DNA of 34,158 nt from an uncultured Microcaldota archaeon (GTDB lineage: Archaea; Micrarchaeota; Micrarchaeia; Burarchaeales; Fermentimicrarchaeaceae). Positions 6,550 to 13,274 of this stretch are shown here, piece after piece. The position numbers and the translations under genes were made by a program. The stretch lies in assembly GCA_903884505.1 (NCBI GenBank), contig CAISET010000019.1:1-34158 (forward strand), read 5' to 3'. A model generated the notes under the pieces. The model saw only the letters and a list, made by a program, of their open reading frames with translations. It was not told where the DNA came from and searched no databases. Position 1 is the first letter of the stretch. Every line of letters begins with the position of its first letter.

Positions 6550-7560
6550 TTATTTTTCCATGAAATCGTATATGCCCATAGTAGTTACACGGTAGTTTTC
6601 CTTTACGTTCAATTTCCGGCATGGAACATTCCCCTTGAGAACTTTTGTGATAAAGGCGGATCTGGAGCTGCGCAGCTCTGGCTTCAACGTTTCATCAAGT
6701 TTTTCATTAAATTGGTGGCCATCTTGGGTGTTATCAACTGCATAGAGTATCACATCATCAAAGCTGGCAGCGGACATATTAAATGCCATAAGCAGACGGT
6801 TCATCGGCTCAAATCCCCCTTCGCTCGTGATAAATTCTCTGACCTTAAGGTCGCGCTTAAGGAATTCGTGCGTAAGCTTGTAGCTGTGCGCCCCTACGTA
6901 GTGCGTGAGCAGTGGTGGTCGTTCCATCACAATTGTTGCCCGTCTTACCGCTTTGGATGAGAGCAACTTTCTCAAGTGGTATTGCGCAGTTGAAACCGGC
7001 ATGTTCATCCTTCGTGCGATCTCTTTAAGCGATATGCGTGCATTGCGAAGTAGCAAGCGGAGCATTATACGCTTGGATTCTTCGATAGGCAGGTCTGTAA
7101 GCACATCCTCATTTAGTGGGAAGAAACCGAACCAGTAGCCTGTGACCACACTGCCTTCCCAACTATCCATAAAATCAGATAAGGCCTGCCTAAAGTAATT
7201 CGCCCATCTGGCGAACTCGTACGGAGTCCTTGCTGCAGCAAAAAGTATCATGTCAAAATCGCCTTTGGTAAAAGCCGCGAACTGTGCGGTCGGATATTTC
7301 GCCAGCGCGTTCCTGATAACCTTTTCATCTGGCGGCTTGGAGAATCTAATAAGCACAACATACGCCGCATCGAAGCCCAGCTCGTGCTCGTCGAGCTCAA
7401 GTGTGTATCTCAGCTTGTATTCGTCCTCAAGGATCGCCAGGCGTTTCTTCAGCGTCTTCGGCGCGCAGTGCAACTCTTTCGCTAAAGATGAAATGCTCCG
7501 GCGGCAGTCTTCGCTCATCGCCCTTAGGACATCCCTTGAAAGTGCGTCTACTTCCACCAT
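6550..7560 (-). CDS. Lrp/AsnC-like regulator with two helix-turn-helix domains (paralog of 2024-3034)
   Basis: The 336 residues have the same length and domain order as the gene at 2024. The N-terminal HTH (about 5-55; VDALSRDVLRAMSED, APKTLKKRLAILEDEY) is followed by a RAM-like domain (FAAFTKGDFDMILFAA, about 95-110). The second winged HTH lies at about 165-215 (IMLRLLLRNARISLKEIARR, PVSTAQYHLRKLL). The tail is VPCRKLNVKENYRVTTMGIYDFMEK. I chose the ATG at 7560 because it aligns with the paralog's start and a TATA box sits about 28 bp upstream. The open frame runs on to 8160, but that extension overlaps the divergent small genes and has no similarity, so I reject it. It is a probable ligand-responsive regulator. 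Confidence 0.88.
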   Translation of the reverse strand: MVEVDALSRDVLRAMSEDCRRSISSLAKELHCAPKTLKKRLAILEDEYKLRYTLELDEHELGFDAAYVVLIRFSKPPDEKVIRNALAKYPTAQFAAFTKGDFDMILFAAARTPYEFARWANYFRQALSDFMDSWEGSVVTGYWFGFFPLNEDVLTDLPIEESKRIMLRLLLRNARISLKEIARRMNMPVSTAQYHLRKLLSSKAVRRATIVMERPPLLTHYVGAHSYKLTHEFLKRDLKVREFITSEGGFEPMNRLLMAFNMSAASFDDVILYAVDNTQDGHQFNEKLDETLKPELRSSRSAFITKVLKGNVPCRKLNVKENYRVTTMGIYDFMEK

Positions 7561-7581
7561 ATGCGAGTTTGTTTGAGATTT

Positions 7582-7662
7582 CTTGTATATATAGCTATGC
7601 CTAAGTCCAACTTTTACAGTATTTCCAGTTAAATTTCGTATAAAGTGGCACATATTTAAATA
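7582..7662. promoter_or_regulatory. Divergent promoters between the Lrp paralog and the small-gene cluster
   Basis: On the minus strand CTATATATACAAG (7582-7594) lies about 28 bp before the ATG at 7560, implying a leaderless mRNA. On the plus strand CATATTTAAATA (7651-7662) predicts a start near 7685, ahead of the 7696 gene. The intervening 60 bp may hold regulator sites. Confidence 0.5.
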
Positions 7663-7695
7663 CGGGATGAGCAATAAAGCCAGAGGGTGTGGTCG

Positions 7696-7863
7696 ATGGT
7701 CGTCAAACTCTTGGGGGAAACGGGGGATTGCACGCCTGTGGAGCTCTCGCCGGTCGAAATCGGGAGCGATGACCGCACCTGCGCCGTAGAAGAGGAGGAA
7801 CGCCGGATGGTCCGCCTCGAAGAAGAGGCGAGGAAGGCGTTCTACGGAATGGCAGCCGAGTAA
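7696..7863 (+). CDS. Small acidic hypothetical protein (55 residues)
   Basis: The frame begins MVVKLLGETGDCTPVE and ends RKAFYGMAAE. The C-terminal half is a highly charged Glu/Arg helix (EEEERRMVRLEEEARK). A TATA box at 7651-7662 and GGGTGTGG just before the ATG support expression. It is the first gene of a plus-strand run leading to the HTH_10-methyltransferase fusion. I do not recognise a family and cannot assign a function. Confidence 0.55.
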   Translation: MVVKLLGETGDCTPVELSPVEIGSDDRTCAVEEEERRMVRLEEEARKAFYGMAAE

Positions 7864-7870
7864 GGGGGAA

Positions 7871-7933
7871 TCAGGAGGAACCTGAAACTGAAGGGGGCGA
7901 CAGGCCCCCTGCGGTTCGGAGGGGGTGTCGACG
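7871..7933 (+). promoter_or_regulatory. Structured leader, type 2, copy A
   Basis: The element reads TCAGGAGGAACCTGAAACTG (7871-7890), then a hairpin GGGGGC (7893-7898) / GCCCCC (7904-7909), then GCGGTTCGGAGG leading into the ribosome site. GAACC (7878-7882) can pair with GGTTC (7913-7917), enclosing the hairpin. The same order occurs at 13219-13274 with different bases in the hairpin. It lies between two small genes and would control the second. No known RNA family was recognised. Confidence 0.5.
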
Positions 7934-8128
7934 ATGGACTGCACGCCTATTGGAAAAAAGGCCGAAGAGGTCGAATCGCACTGGTTCAAGGTGGGTGAGG
8001 GGAAGGAAGCGAAGGCTATGCGCGAGGTCACTCTGAGGCTGTCAGACGGGGAAGAGGAGAAGTTCATCGACCCGGTGGAGTACCCGCCTGAGATTGTTTT
8101 GCTAGGGATTACATACTGGAGTTCATAA
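7934..8128 (+). CDS. Small hypothetical protein (64 residues)
   Basis: The frame begins MDCTPIGKKAEEVESHW and ends GITYWSS. It shows a mixed strand/helix pattern with a central MREVTLRLSDGEEEKF segment, no membrane span and no Cys motif. I chose the ATG at 7934 because GGGGGTG lies 5-9 nt upstream; a GTG at 7925 is in frame but overlaps that site. A structured leader precedes it. The family is unknown. Its leader resembles that of the membrane protein gene at 13275. Confidence 0.6.
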   Translation: MDCTPIGKKAEEVESHWFKVGEGKEAKAMREVTLRLSDGEEEKFIDPVEYPPEIVLLGITYWSS

Positions 8129-8146
8129 TTGACGGATGACGAGGTG

Positions 8147-8224
8147 ATGGAGATGACCATGGGGGAAATGAAAAGGGAGGCGCTGAGGGAGATGGTCGGG
8201 AAGTTGGGGCCAGGAGAGGTATAA
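8147..8224 (+). CDS. Possible 25-residue peptide gene
   Basis: A short frame translates MEMTMGEMKREALREMVGKL and ends GPGEV. It could form one amphipathic helix. GAGGTGAT (8141-8148) is a near-perfect ribosome site, but it overlaps the first ATG, so an ATG at 8153 or 8159 may be the true start. It sits 34 bp before the HTH_10-methyltransferase gene and could instead be only its leader. Low confidence. Confidence 0.3.
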   Translation: MEMTMGEMKREALREMVGKLGPGEV

Positions 8225-8258
8225 ACTGGAGTGTATGGTTCAGCAGGAGGTGAGAATA

Positions 8259-9734
8259 ATGAAAGAGGTTGTTTTTTCGATATACCATCATGACTGCTGG
8301 GGACCGAAGACGAGCGAAGCGTTCCCGGAGCTGAAAATCAAGCTAATGTCAAATCCGGTGTTTCAGAGGCAGAAGGGAAAGGGGGGAGTTTTTACGGCTC
8401 TCTGGAACTTCAAGGCGCATGATACAACGCAGCTGAACGACGTGGTCAGCTATGTGAGAGGCCTGCCGACTACGGTGAAGTTCGAGCCTGTGCAGAAGGG
8501 AATGACGAGCATTACTGCGCTTATGGGCATAAAGACGGACGGCCTGGCGATGAGCAGGCTGCTGGAGAACAATTGCCATATCGCGAAGCCGCTCGTGGTG
8601 CAGGGAGGCTTGGAGCACTGGGACGTGATTACGGAAGAAGGGCTGGGCACGAAGAAGCTTCTTGATGAGCTGGCGGAGGTCGGCGAGATAAAAGTCAAGA
8701 GCCTTGGGAAGCACGAAGTGGAGAATAACGAATTTGAGCTTACGGAGAAGCAGCGGGAGGCGCTCAACCTTGCAATCAGACGGGGGTATTATTCGTGGCC
8801 AAGGAAGGTTACGCTGGAGGAGCTCGCCGAGCTGGCTGGTGTGTCGAGGGTTACATTTGAAAACCATCTCAGGAAGGCAGAGGCGAGGGCCGTAGGACCA
8901 CTCCTCTCAGAGACTGTGTTCGGAGAGGAGGATGACGGGGATCTGGTTGGGGTTGTGCGCAGAAGGGCGAAGAGGGAGCCGGCACGCCCTGAACCGCCCA
9001 AGCCAAAGGAGTTCATCCAAATGTCCGCGTATATCGACCTGGACCAGTACCAGATTTTCGAGCTGAAGCACCCGTTCTATGTGGAAATGATGGAAAGGAT
9101 GGTGGAAGTTGCGGAAGCGGAGAAGCCCGGGGGGCAGCTGAGGCTGCTGGAGATAGGCGCTGGGACTGGGATATTCACATCAAGGCTCCGCAAGATCAAG
9201 GAGGCGTCAATAACCTGCGTTGAGCCGGACGCGAACTGCTTCAAGACGCTTGTGAAAGCGTTCAGCGGCGGAAATCAGAAACTCAGACTGGCAAAGGAGG
9301 ATGGAGTCACATTCAGGGGAGCTGCGCCATACGACTATTGTCTCTCGAGCTTCGCGCACCACCACATCCCATACGGCAAGAGAAAGGAGTATGCTGCAAA
9401 CATAAAGGCGAACCTGAAGAAGGGCGGCGCATACGTTGTGGGGGATGAGTTCATACCTGACTTCAGCAATGAAGAGGAAAGGAAAGAGTCGCTGAAGAGG
9501 TACCACAACTACATAATCGACCTTGCAGAGAAGCAGGGGAACCACGAGACTGCTGAACTGGAGAGAATCTTCCTGGAAAAGAACCTGCAGGGCGAGGAGT
9601 ATAAGATTTCCTGCAATATGTTCGAGGAGGAGATGCGGAGCGCCGGCCTCAAGGTTGAGCAAAAGATGAAGATGGGGCCGATGGAAAGGGATGACGTTGG
9701 TGGAATTTATGTTTATGTTGTGAGGAAGGCTTAG
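8259..9734 (+). CDS. HTH_10 regulator fused to a SAM-dependent methyltransferase
   Basis: The protein has 491 residues. The N-terminal domain (1-155) begins MKEVVFSIYHHDCWGPK, the His-His-Asp-Cys-Trp start shared with the paralog at 10567. Residues about 160-210 form an HTH_10 (bacterio-opsin-activator type) helix-turn-helix: TEKQREALNLAIRRGYYSWP, then VTLEELAELAGVS. From about 265 a class I methyltransferase follows, with SAM-binding motif I LLEIGAGTGIFT at about 296-307 and an acidic CVEPDANC strand end. GGAGGTGA just before the ATG at 8259 fixes this start; the in-frame ATG at 8235 gives an extra eight residues that the paralogs lack. A regulator covalently joined to a methyltransferase suggests a sensor-enzyme or self-modulating regulator. 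Its stop overlaps that of the convergent methyltransferase gene. Confidence 0.85.
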   Translation: MKEVVFSIYHHDCWGPKTSEAFPELKIKLMSNPVFQRQKGKGGVFTALWNFKAHDTTQLNDVVSYVRGLPTTVKFEPVQKGMTSITALMGIKTDGLAMSRLLENNCHIAKPLVVQGGLEHWDVITEEGLGTKKLLDELAEVGEIKVKSLGKHEVENNEFELTEKQREALNLAIRRGYYSWPRKVTLEELAELAGVSRVTFENHLRKAEARAVGPLLSETVFGEEDDGDLVGVVRRRAKREPARPEPPKPKEFIQMSAYIDLDQYQIFELKHPFYVEMMERMVEVAEAEKPGGQLRLLEIGAGTGIFTSRLRKIKEASITCVEPDANCFKTLVKAFSGGNQKLRLAKEDGVTFRGAAPYDYCLSSFAHHHIPYGKRKEYAANIKANLKKGGAYVVGDEFIPDFSNEEERKESLKRYHNYIIDLAEKQGNHETAELERIFLEKNLQGEEYKISCNMFEEEMRSAGLKVEQKMKMGPMERDDVGGIYVYVVRKA

Positions 9735-10513
9735 CGCTTTCTTCCCACGCAGATGTAGGTGTGCGCCCCTTCTATTATTTTTTCAAATTCAAGGCCTGCA
9801 GATGAAAAAAGATTGGAGACTTCGTCCTTGGCCCAGCGATGGGAGATGTAGACTGGCTCCTTCCCGGAGCCGATCACGATGTTGTGGTTCTTCTCATCGT
9901 ATTCATAAACTGCGAGGGTTCCGTGCAAATCCCAGACTACGCGGTCGAACATGGGGTAGTTCTTCTTGTAATATTCGACTTCAGCGGCGTAATTGTCCTT
10001 CCCGGCTTTTCGCTTGTAGAGCGCGAAAACAAACCGGTCGCCTGACCTTGCAACGCTGCTAATTTTTTTCAGCGCCTTTGCCCTCCGCCCAGGGGGAAGG
10101 TTGCCGAAGGTGTTTGAGAGTGAGAGAAAAACCGCGGGCTTTGGTTCCTCCTTAAGCACCTGGCTGAGGTTTTGGAGCTTCTCAAAATCATCAGGGAAAA
10201 GAATCAGTCTCTTCGAGTAATTGTGCCAAATTTCCATGCACAGGTTTATCATGTGGGGGGAGTAGTCCAGCCCTATTACGGATTCGATGCTTTGTATGCC
10301 ACGCAACCAGTCCAGCTCCCTTCCGGTCCCGATCCCAAGGTCGACGAGCACGTGCGAATCTTGCCCCTTGAGAAAATCAGAAATCAGCACTTCATCGGCG
10401 AACTTATCAGATGCCTTATCTGTATTGTGGTATAGCTCCGCAGTCAGCGGATGTTTCCAAAACGGGTCAGAGAGGGCCACGGGGTCACCAAATGTATTCT
10501 GCTTGTTACTCAA
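9731..10513 (-). CDS. SAM-dependent methyltransferase, class I
   Basis: The 260 residues contain motif I VLVDLGIGTGRELDWL at about 55-70, followed by GLDYSPHMINLC, where the Asp after the second strand should bind the SAM ribose. The VFLSLSNTFGNLPP stretch corresponds to motif IV. The protein ends in an antiparallel strand pair, EGAHTYICVGRKR, typical of the fold. The substrate is unknown. The start is a TTG at 10513; no upstream ATG is in frame and the next Met is after the SAM motif. It converges on the HTH_10-methyltransferase fusion (4-bp overlap of ends) and lies just downstream of two other HTH_10 genes, so it may be part of that operon. Confidence 0.85.
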   Translation of the reverse strand: MSNKQNTFGDPVALSDPFWKHPLTAELYHNTDKASDKFADEVLISDFLKGQDSHVLVDLGIGTGRELDWLRGIQSIESVIGLDYSPHMINLCMEIWHNYSKRLILFPDDFEKLQNLSQVLKEEPKPAVFLSLSNTFGNLPPGRRAKALKKISSVARSGDRFVFALYKRKAGKDNYAAEVEYYKKNYPMFDRVVWDLHGTLAVYEYDEKNHNIVIGSGKEPVYISHRWAKDEVSNLFSSAGLEFEKIIEGAHTYICVGRKR

Positions 10514-10566
10514 TTTAATCTTTTGGTATTCCCGTTATCATTAGGGCGTTCAATTGATTTCGCTTA

Positions 10567-11238
10567 TTAAAACTCACCATTAATGGTTTCCACAAATTTT
10601 GGCATAAGTTTACCTTCTGCTTTTCTGAGATGCTCTTGATAGACTTTTCTGGAAGTCTTCGCGACCTGCGCCAGTTCTTCAAGTGTGACTTTCCTTGGCC
10701 AAGAGTAATACCCTTTTTCAACAGCCAACGAAAGCGCATGTTCCTGCTTTGAAGTAAGCCCATGGATTCCCTTGTCTGGCGTATATTTGCCAATTCGGCG
10801 GACTTTGACTTCTCCGACTTCCTCTAGACTGGAGAGCAAATTTTTAACATCGGAAACATTTTCAGTTACAACGTGCCACTGCTCCGTTCCACCGCTAACG
10901 ACAAGAGGTTTTATTTGGTGGCAGTTACTTTCAAGAATCCGATCTACTACCCAGCCACCGGATTTAACTCTCAAACAAACAAGCGCAGCCGAATCTTTTT
11001 TTTCTAGAACACGTAACTGGTTTGTTTGTTTAAGATCGCGAGTATAACACAACATTTTTTCAAGATCTGCTGCATCGCTGCCGCTAAATCTCCATAATAC
11101 AGAATAGATTCCATTCTGATCTGTTCTCTTTAGCAGTATTGGAAGTGAAATCATTTCTAAAGGATTTTCTGGGAATGCTGATGAAACTTTGGGGCACCAG
11201 CAATCATGATGGTATATCGAAAAGATTACCTCGCGCAT
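10567..11238 (-). CDS. HTH_10 (bacterio-opsin-activator type) regulator
   Basis: The 223 residues begin MREVIFSIYHHDCWCPKVS. The C-terminal HTH_10 (about 160-210) reads TSKQEHALSLAVEKGYYSWP, then VTLEELAQVAKTS. The overall layout equals the first 215 residues of the 8259 fusion without the methyltransferase. The conserved His-Asp-Cys near the N-terminus might bind a metal or haem; this is speculation. The ATG at 11238 shares one base with the stop of the upstream gene (TGATG), implying translational coupling. It looks more A+T-rich than its neighbours. Its role is a probable transcription regulator. Confidence 0.85.
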   Translation of the reverse strand: MREVIFSIYHHDCWCPKVSSAFPENPLEMISLPILLKRTDQNGIYSVLWRFSGSDAADLEKMLCYTRDLKQTNQLRVLEKKDSAALVCLRVKSGGWVVDRILESNCHQIKPLVVSGGTEQWHVVTENVSDVKNLLSSLEEVGEVKVRRIGKYTPDKGIHGLTSKQEHALSLAVEKGYYSWPRKVTLEELAQVAKTSRKVYQEHLRKAEGKLMPKFVETINGEF

Positions 11239-11894
11239 CAGATTCCACCTCCGTTGCCCTTTAGCTTCAGCATTAGCTTGGATTCTGCTTTTCTGAGATG
11301 GTCTTGGTAGACTTTCCTTGAAATCCCGGAAGTCTTTGCCAGCTCTTCAAGAGTCACTCGTCGCGGCCAGGAGTAATAACCATATGCCACGGCGAGGTCA
11401 AATGCATCCTTCTGCTTCCGGGTGAGCGCATCATCCGTCACCGCAGCCGCATAATCGCCAATCCGTTGTATCTTGACGTAGCCCATTCGTTTTAATGCAT
11501 CCACTGCAGCCCCCAGTTTATCTGCCGATTCTCCCACTACGTGGTACTGCTCGACACCGTGCGCCATGATCACGTTCTCAATGCTGACGCAGCCGGCCGT
11601 CTGAATCGCAGCGAGTGGAGAGCTTTTGTGGAGCCACCTCGAGAAGACAAGGGTCCGGTCAGCATTCCGTTCTATAACTTCCAGTCTCACTTTGCTGTCC
11701 TCTATTTTCTTGTTGCAGTCAAAAACTGCATCGGTAGGACCGGTTATCTCGTAAATGCCATGGCAAAGGACTCGTTTATTCCCGACGAGAATGCCACCCC
11801 AGGAAACCTCCTTGATGGTGGCCTCTGGATGATTCTCGGTTGCACTGCACCACGGACAATCGTTATGGAATAGCTGCAAGCGGACCTCGCGCAT
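11238..11894 (-). CDS. HTH_10 (bacterio-opsin-activator type) regulator
   Basis: The 218 residues begin MREVRLQLFHNDCPWCSATE, a variant of the His-x-Asp-Cys motif with an added Cys-Pro-Trp-Cys pair. The middle ligand-type domain contains MAHGVEQYHVVGES, matching GGTEQWHVVTE in the paralog. The C-terminal HTH_10 (about 160-210) reads TRKQKDAFDLAVAYGYYSWP. It is the first gene of a minus-strand operon with 10567-11238. The CPWC pair could act as a redox or metal site. Two inverted repeats lie upstream (11928-11961), overlapping or next to the TATA box, so autoregulation is likely. Confidence 0.85.
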   Translation of the reverse strand: MREVRLQLFHNDCPWCSATENHPEATIKEVSWGGILVGNKRVLCHGIYEITGPTDAVFDCNKKIEDSKVRLEVIERNADRTLVFSRWLHKSSPLAAIQTAGCVSIENVIMAHGVEQYHVVGESADKLGAAVDALKRMGYVKIQRIGDYAAAVTDDALTRKQKDAFDLAVAYGYYSWPRRVTLEELAKTSGISRKVYQDHLRKAESKLMLKLKGNGGGI

Positions 11895-11927
11895 ACCCCC
11901 ACACCCCTGCTAATCTTTTGGGATGAG

Positions 11928-11968
11928 GTTGTTATTAAACAACACGGTGCATATGCACCGTTTTTATG
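11928..11968. promoter_or_regulatory. Divergent promoter with two adjacent palindromes
   Basis: GTTGTT-ATTA-AACAAC (11928-11943) is directly followed by the 18-bp perfect palindrome ACGGTGCATATGCACCGT (11944-11961). The minus TATA (TTTAATAA) lies inside the first repeat, and the plus TATA (TTTTTATGG, 11960-11968) directly abuts the second. The placement between the HTH_10 operon and the RAM gene makes these strong operator candidates for control of both directions. Confidence 0.65.
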
Positions 11969-12029
11969 GGGTTCGGGCGCACCTGAAATGGGATATTCAA
12001 CCTGCATGCAAAGCCTGGTCGGGTGCACT

Positions 12030-12110
12030 GCCCGGGAAACCGCGCCAGCGGCCGTGAAGCCCCCAAGCTTCTGTTTTTCCCGGGTGGTGCTACTTTGTGG
12101 GGTGGTCGAG
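12030..12110 (+). ncRNA. Candidate cis-regulatory leader RNA (three-way junction), copy 2
   Basis: P1 pairs CCCGGGAAA (12031-12039) with TTTCCCGGG (12076-12084), plus a G-U at the base. P2 pairs CCGC (12040-12043) with GCGG (12048-12051). P3 pairs GAAGC (12056-12060) with GCTTC (12067-12071) and has loop CCCCAA (12061-12066). The ribosome site GGGGTGGT (12099-12106) can pair through GGGG with the P3 loop. Compared with copy 1, the P2 loop changes and one P3 pair changes from G-U to A-U while pairing is kept. TGTTT and the P3 loop are unchanged. Confidence 0.6.
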
Positions 12111-12404
12111 ATGTGCAAGAAGAGGCTGTTGTTCCCTGGGGCAGAGATTTTGTTGCCGAATTACCTAACGACGTATTTTCTCATCAAGCCGGACCTCAGG
12201 TACCGGTCGGAAGAAATCGGGAGAGAGTTGTGCAAGATTCCTGGCGTGGATGAGGTGCACATGACTGCGGGCAGATTCGGCTTCCTCGTGAAGATGAGGA
12301 CGAGGACGAAGGAGCAGTGCGAGAAGAGGGCGAGGAAGCTCCTCCTTAACCCGCAGATCTCCGAAATGGACGTGCTCGTGGTGCCGAAGACTTTTTTGAA
12401 GTAA
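12111..12404 (+). CDS. Stand-alone RAM (Lrp/AsnC ligand-binding) domain protein
   Basis: This 97-residue close paralog of 4728-5030 shares LPNYLT(S/T)Y(L/F)LIKPDL, IPGVDEVHMTAGRFGF and LLLNPQISE(M/V)D. It has no DNA-binding domain. Like its paralog it sits next to HTH regulators and behind a structured leader. I chose the ATG at 12111 because GGGGTGGT lies 5-8 nt upstream; the longer frame from 11988 would translate the leader RNA and is rejected. It probably binds a small effector and may assemble with Lrp-type regulators. Confidence 0.85.
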   Translation: MCKKRLLFPGAEILLPNYLTTYFLIKPDLRYRSEEIGRELCKIPGVDEVHMTAGRFGFLVKMRTRTKEQCEKRARKLLLNPQISEMDVLVVPKTFLK

Positions 12405-12430
12405 TTTTGTTTTCGCCGTAAGTTTTCCCT

Positions 12431-12533
12431 CCTTTTTAAAGCAGAGGCTACCTATGTCGCCTCCTGGGCGGCGACGAATGTTGCTGAAACGACTAGTCCT
12501 GCGGCTGAGCAATTAGTCCCAGAGGTGTTGAAG
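12431..12533 (+). promoter_or_regulatory. Promoter and leader of the 12534 small gene
   Basis: CCTTTTTAAAGC (12431-12442) is a TATA-like box. The leader of about 70 nt contains the hairpin GTCGCC/GGCGAC (within 12455-12476) and a second stem, GACTA (12491-12495) with TAGTC (about 12514-12518). It ends in the ribosome site GAGGTG. The stretch GCTGAAACGACTAGTCCTGC partly resembles the GAAAC...GCGG order of the other leaders, but the match is weak. Confidence 0.35.
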
Positions 12534-12635
12534 ATGAACATGACGATTGCTGCGGAGAAGAGGGTGGCGATGAGGGAGCTTCTTAGGAGGCTTTCCGAGG
12601 ACAATGAGGAAGGCGGCGAGATGCCGAACGAATGA
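12534..12635 (+). CDS. Small hypothetical protein (33 residues)
   Basis: The frame translates MNMTIAAEKRVAMRELLRRL and ends EMPNE. It is a single charged amphipathic helix with an acidic tail. AGAGGTG lies 7 nt before the ATG and a promoter with a structured leader precedes it. Family and function are unknown. The next gene (zinc-finger protein) follows 130 bp downstream on the same strand. Confidence 0.45.
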   Translation: MNMTIAAEKRVAMRELLRRLSEDNEEGGEMPNE

Positions 12636-12764
12636 TGCGCAAGGGGTTCCTGGGGCTACGGCCCGACGCCGGAGGGGTGCGCTGGCGAGGCGTGTTTCGA
12701 CGGCGGGGGACTGGGCGGATGCCCCGGGACCCTGAAATGGGATGTTCGGTGAGGTGTGTTGCCT

Positions 12765-13193
12765 ATGATCGCTTGTTTGGAGTGTGGAATGGAGATTCTG
12801 GCAGGCCCGGACCCGGGGTTCGGGAAGCCGATGTGCGAGGACTGCGCGTTCCTCGAGCGAAGGAGGGAGGAGGAGCGCCTGGACACGAGGGACTGCCCAA
12901 GGTGCTACAGGAAGACAAGGCATTGGGGAAGGGAGGCCTGGAGAAGGGATGGCAGGGAGTATTGCAAGGAGTGCGTGAAGGCTCTGGAAAGGGTGTGGTT
13001 CATAGAGAACTCCTGCATGATGTGCAATGAGCTGATCCGGGGGCATGAGAAGAAGATTGTGCCCCCGGAGAGAATCCAGCAGAAGGACCCGTATGTGAGA
13101 AGTTTCGTTGTGAAGGAGAGGGGAATCTGCTCAGAATGCTATGAGAAGGCGGTGAAGAAGCCGTTCGGGGTGAAGGCAAGAGGAGGGAGATGA
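12765..13193 (+). CDS. Zinc-finger protein with three Cys4 motifs
   Basis: The 142 residues contain three CxxC pairs of pairs. CLEC (4-7) goes with CEDC (about 24-27), CPRC (about 45-48) with CKEC (about 67-70), and CMMC (about 85-88) with CSEC (about 125-128). Each could bind one zinc in a ribbon or treble-clef knuckle. The rest is basic and helical. I do not recognise a named family; nucleic-acid or protein binding is possible. The ATG at 12765 follows GAGGTG by about 10 nt; an in-frame GTG at 12756 overlaps that site. A 17-bp motif shared with the 12111 leader lies upstream. Confidence 0.75.
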   Translation: MIACLECGMEILAGPDPGFGKPMCEDCAFLERRREEERLDTRDCPRCYRKTRHWGREAWRRDGREYCKECVKALERVWFIENSCMMCNELIRGHEKKIVPPERIQQKDPYVRSFVVKERGICSECYEKAVKKPFGVKARGGR

Positions 13194-13218
13194 GGATCTA
13201 TCTTGATTGGAGGGGTCA

Positions 13219-13274
13219 GGAGGAGCCTCAAACTGGGGGAACCAGCGGTTCCCGCGGTTCGGGAGGTGTGAGTT
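13219..13274 (+). promoter_or_regulatory. Structured leader, type 2, copy B
   Basis: TCAGGAGGAGCCTCAAACTG (13216-13235) is followed by a hairpin GGGAACC (13237-13243) / GGTTCCC (13247-13253) with an AGC loop, then GCGGTTCGGGAGG into the ribosome site. GAGCC (13223-13227) can pair with GGTTC (13256-13260) using one G-U pair. In copy A the corresponding stems are GAACC/GGTTC and GGGGGC/GCCCCC. A second GGTTC inside the hairpin offers a mutually exclusive pairing. Confidence 0.5.

Noticed and set aside
7561-8160. 200-residue N-terminal extension of the 6550-7560 Lrp gene
   Set aside because: It lies over the divergent promoter and small plus-strand genes, lacks similarity to the equal-length paralog at 2024, and a TATA box sits just before the ATG at 7560.
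10515-10793. 92-residue minus-strand frame
   Set aside because: It overlaps the conserved HTH of the 10567-11238 gene in another frame and has no recognisable features.
13254-13266. tRNA T-loop-like GCGGTTCGG in leaders
   Set aside because: No acceptor, anticodon or D arm can be drawn around either copy.
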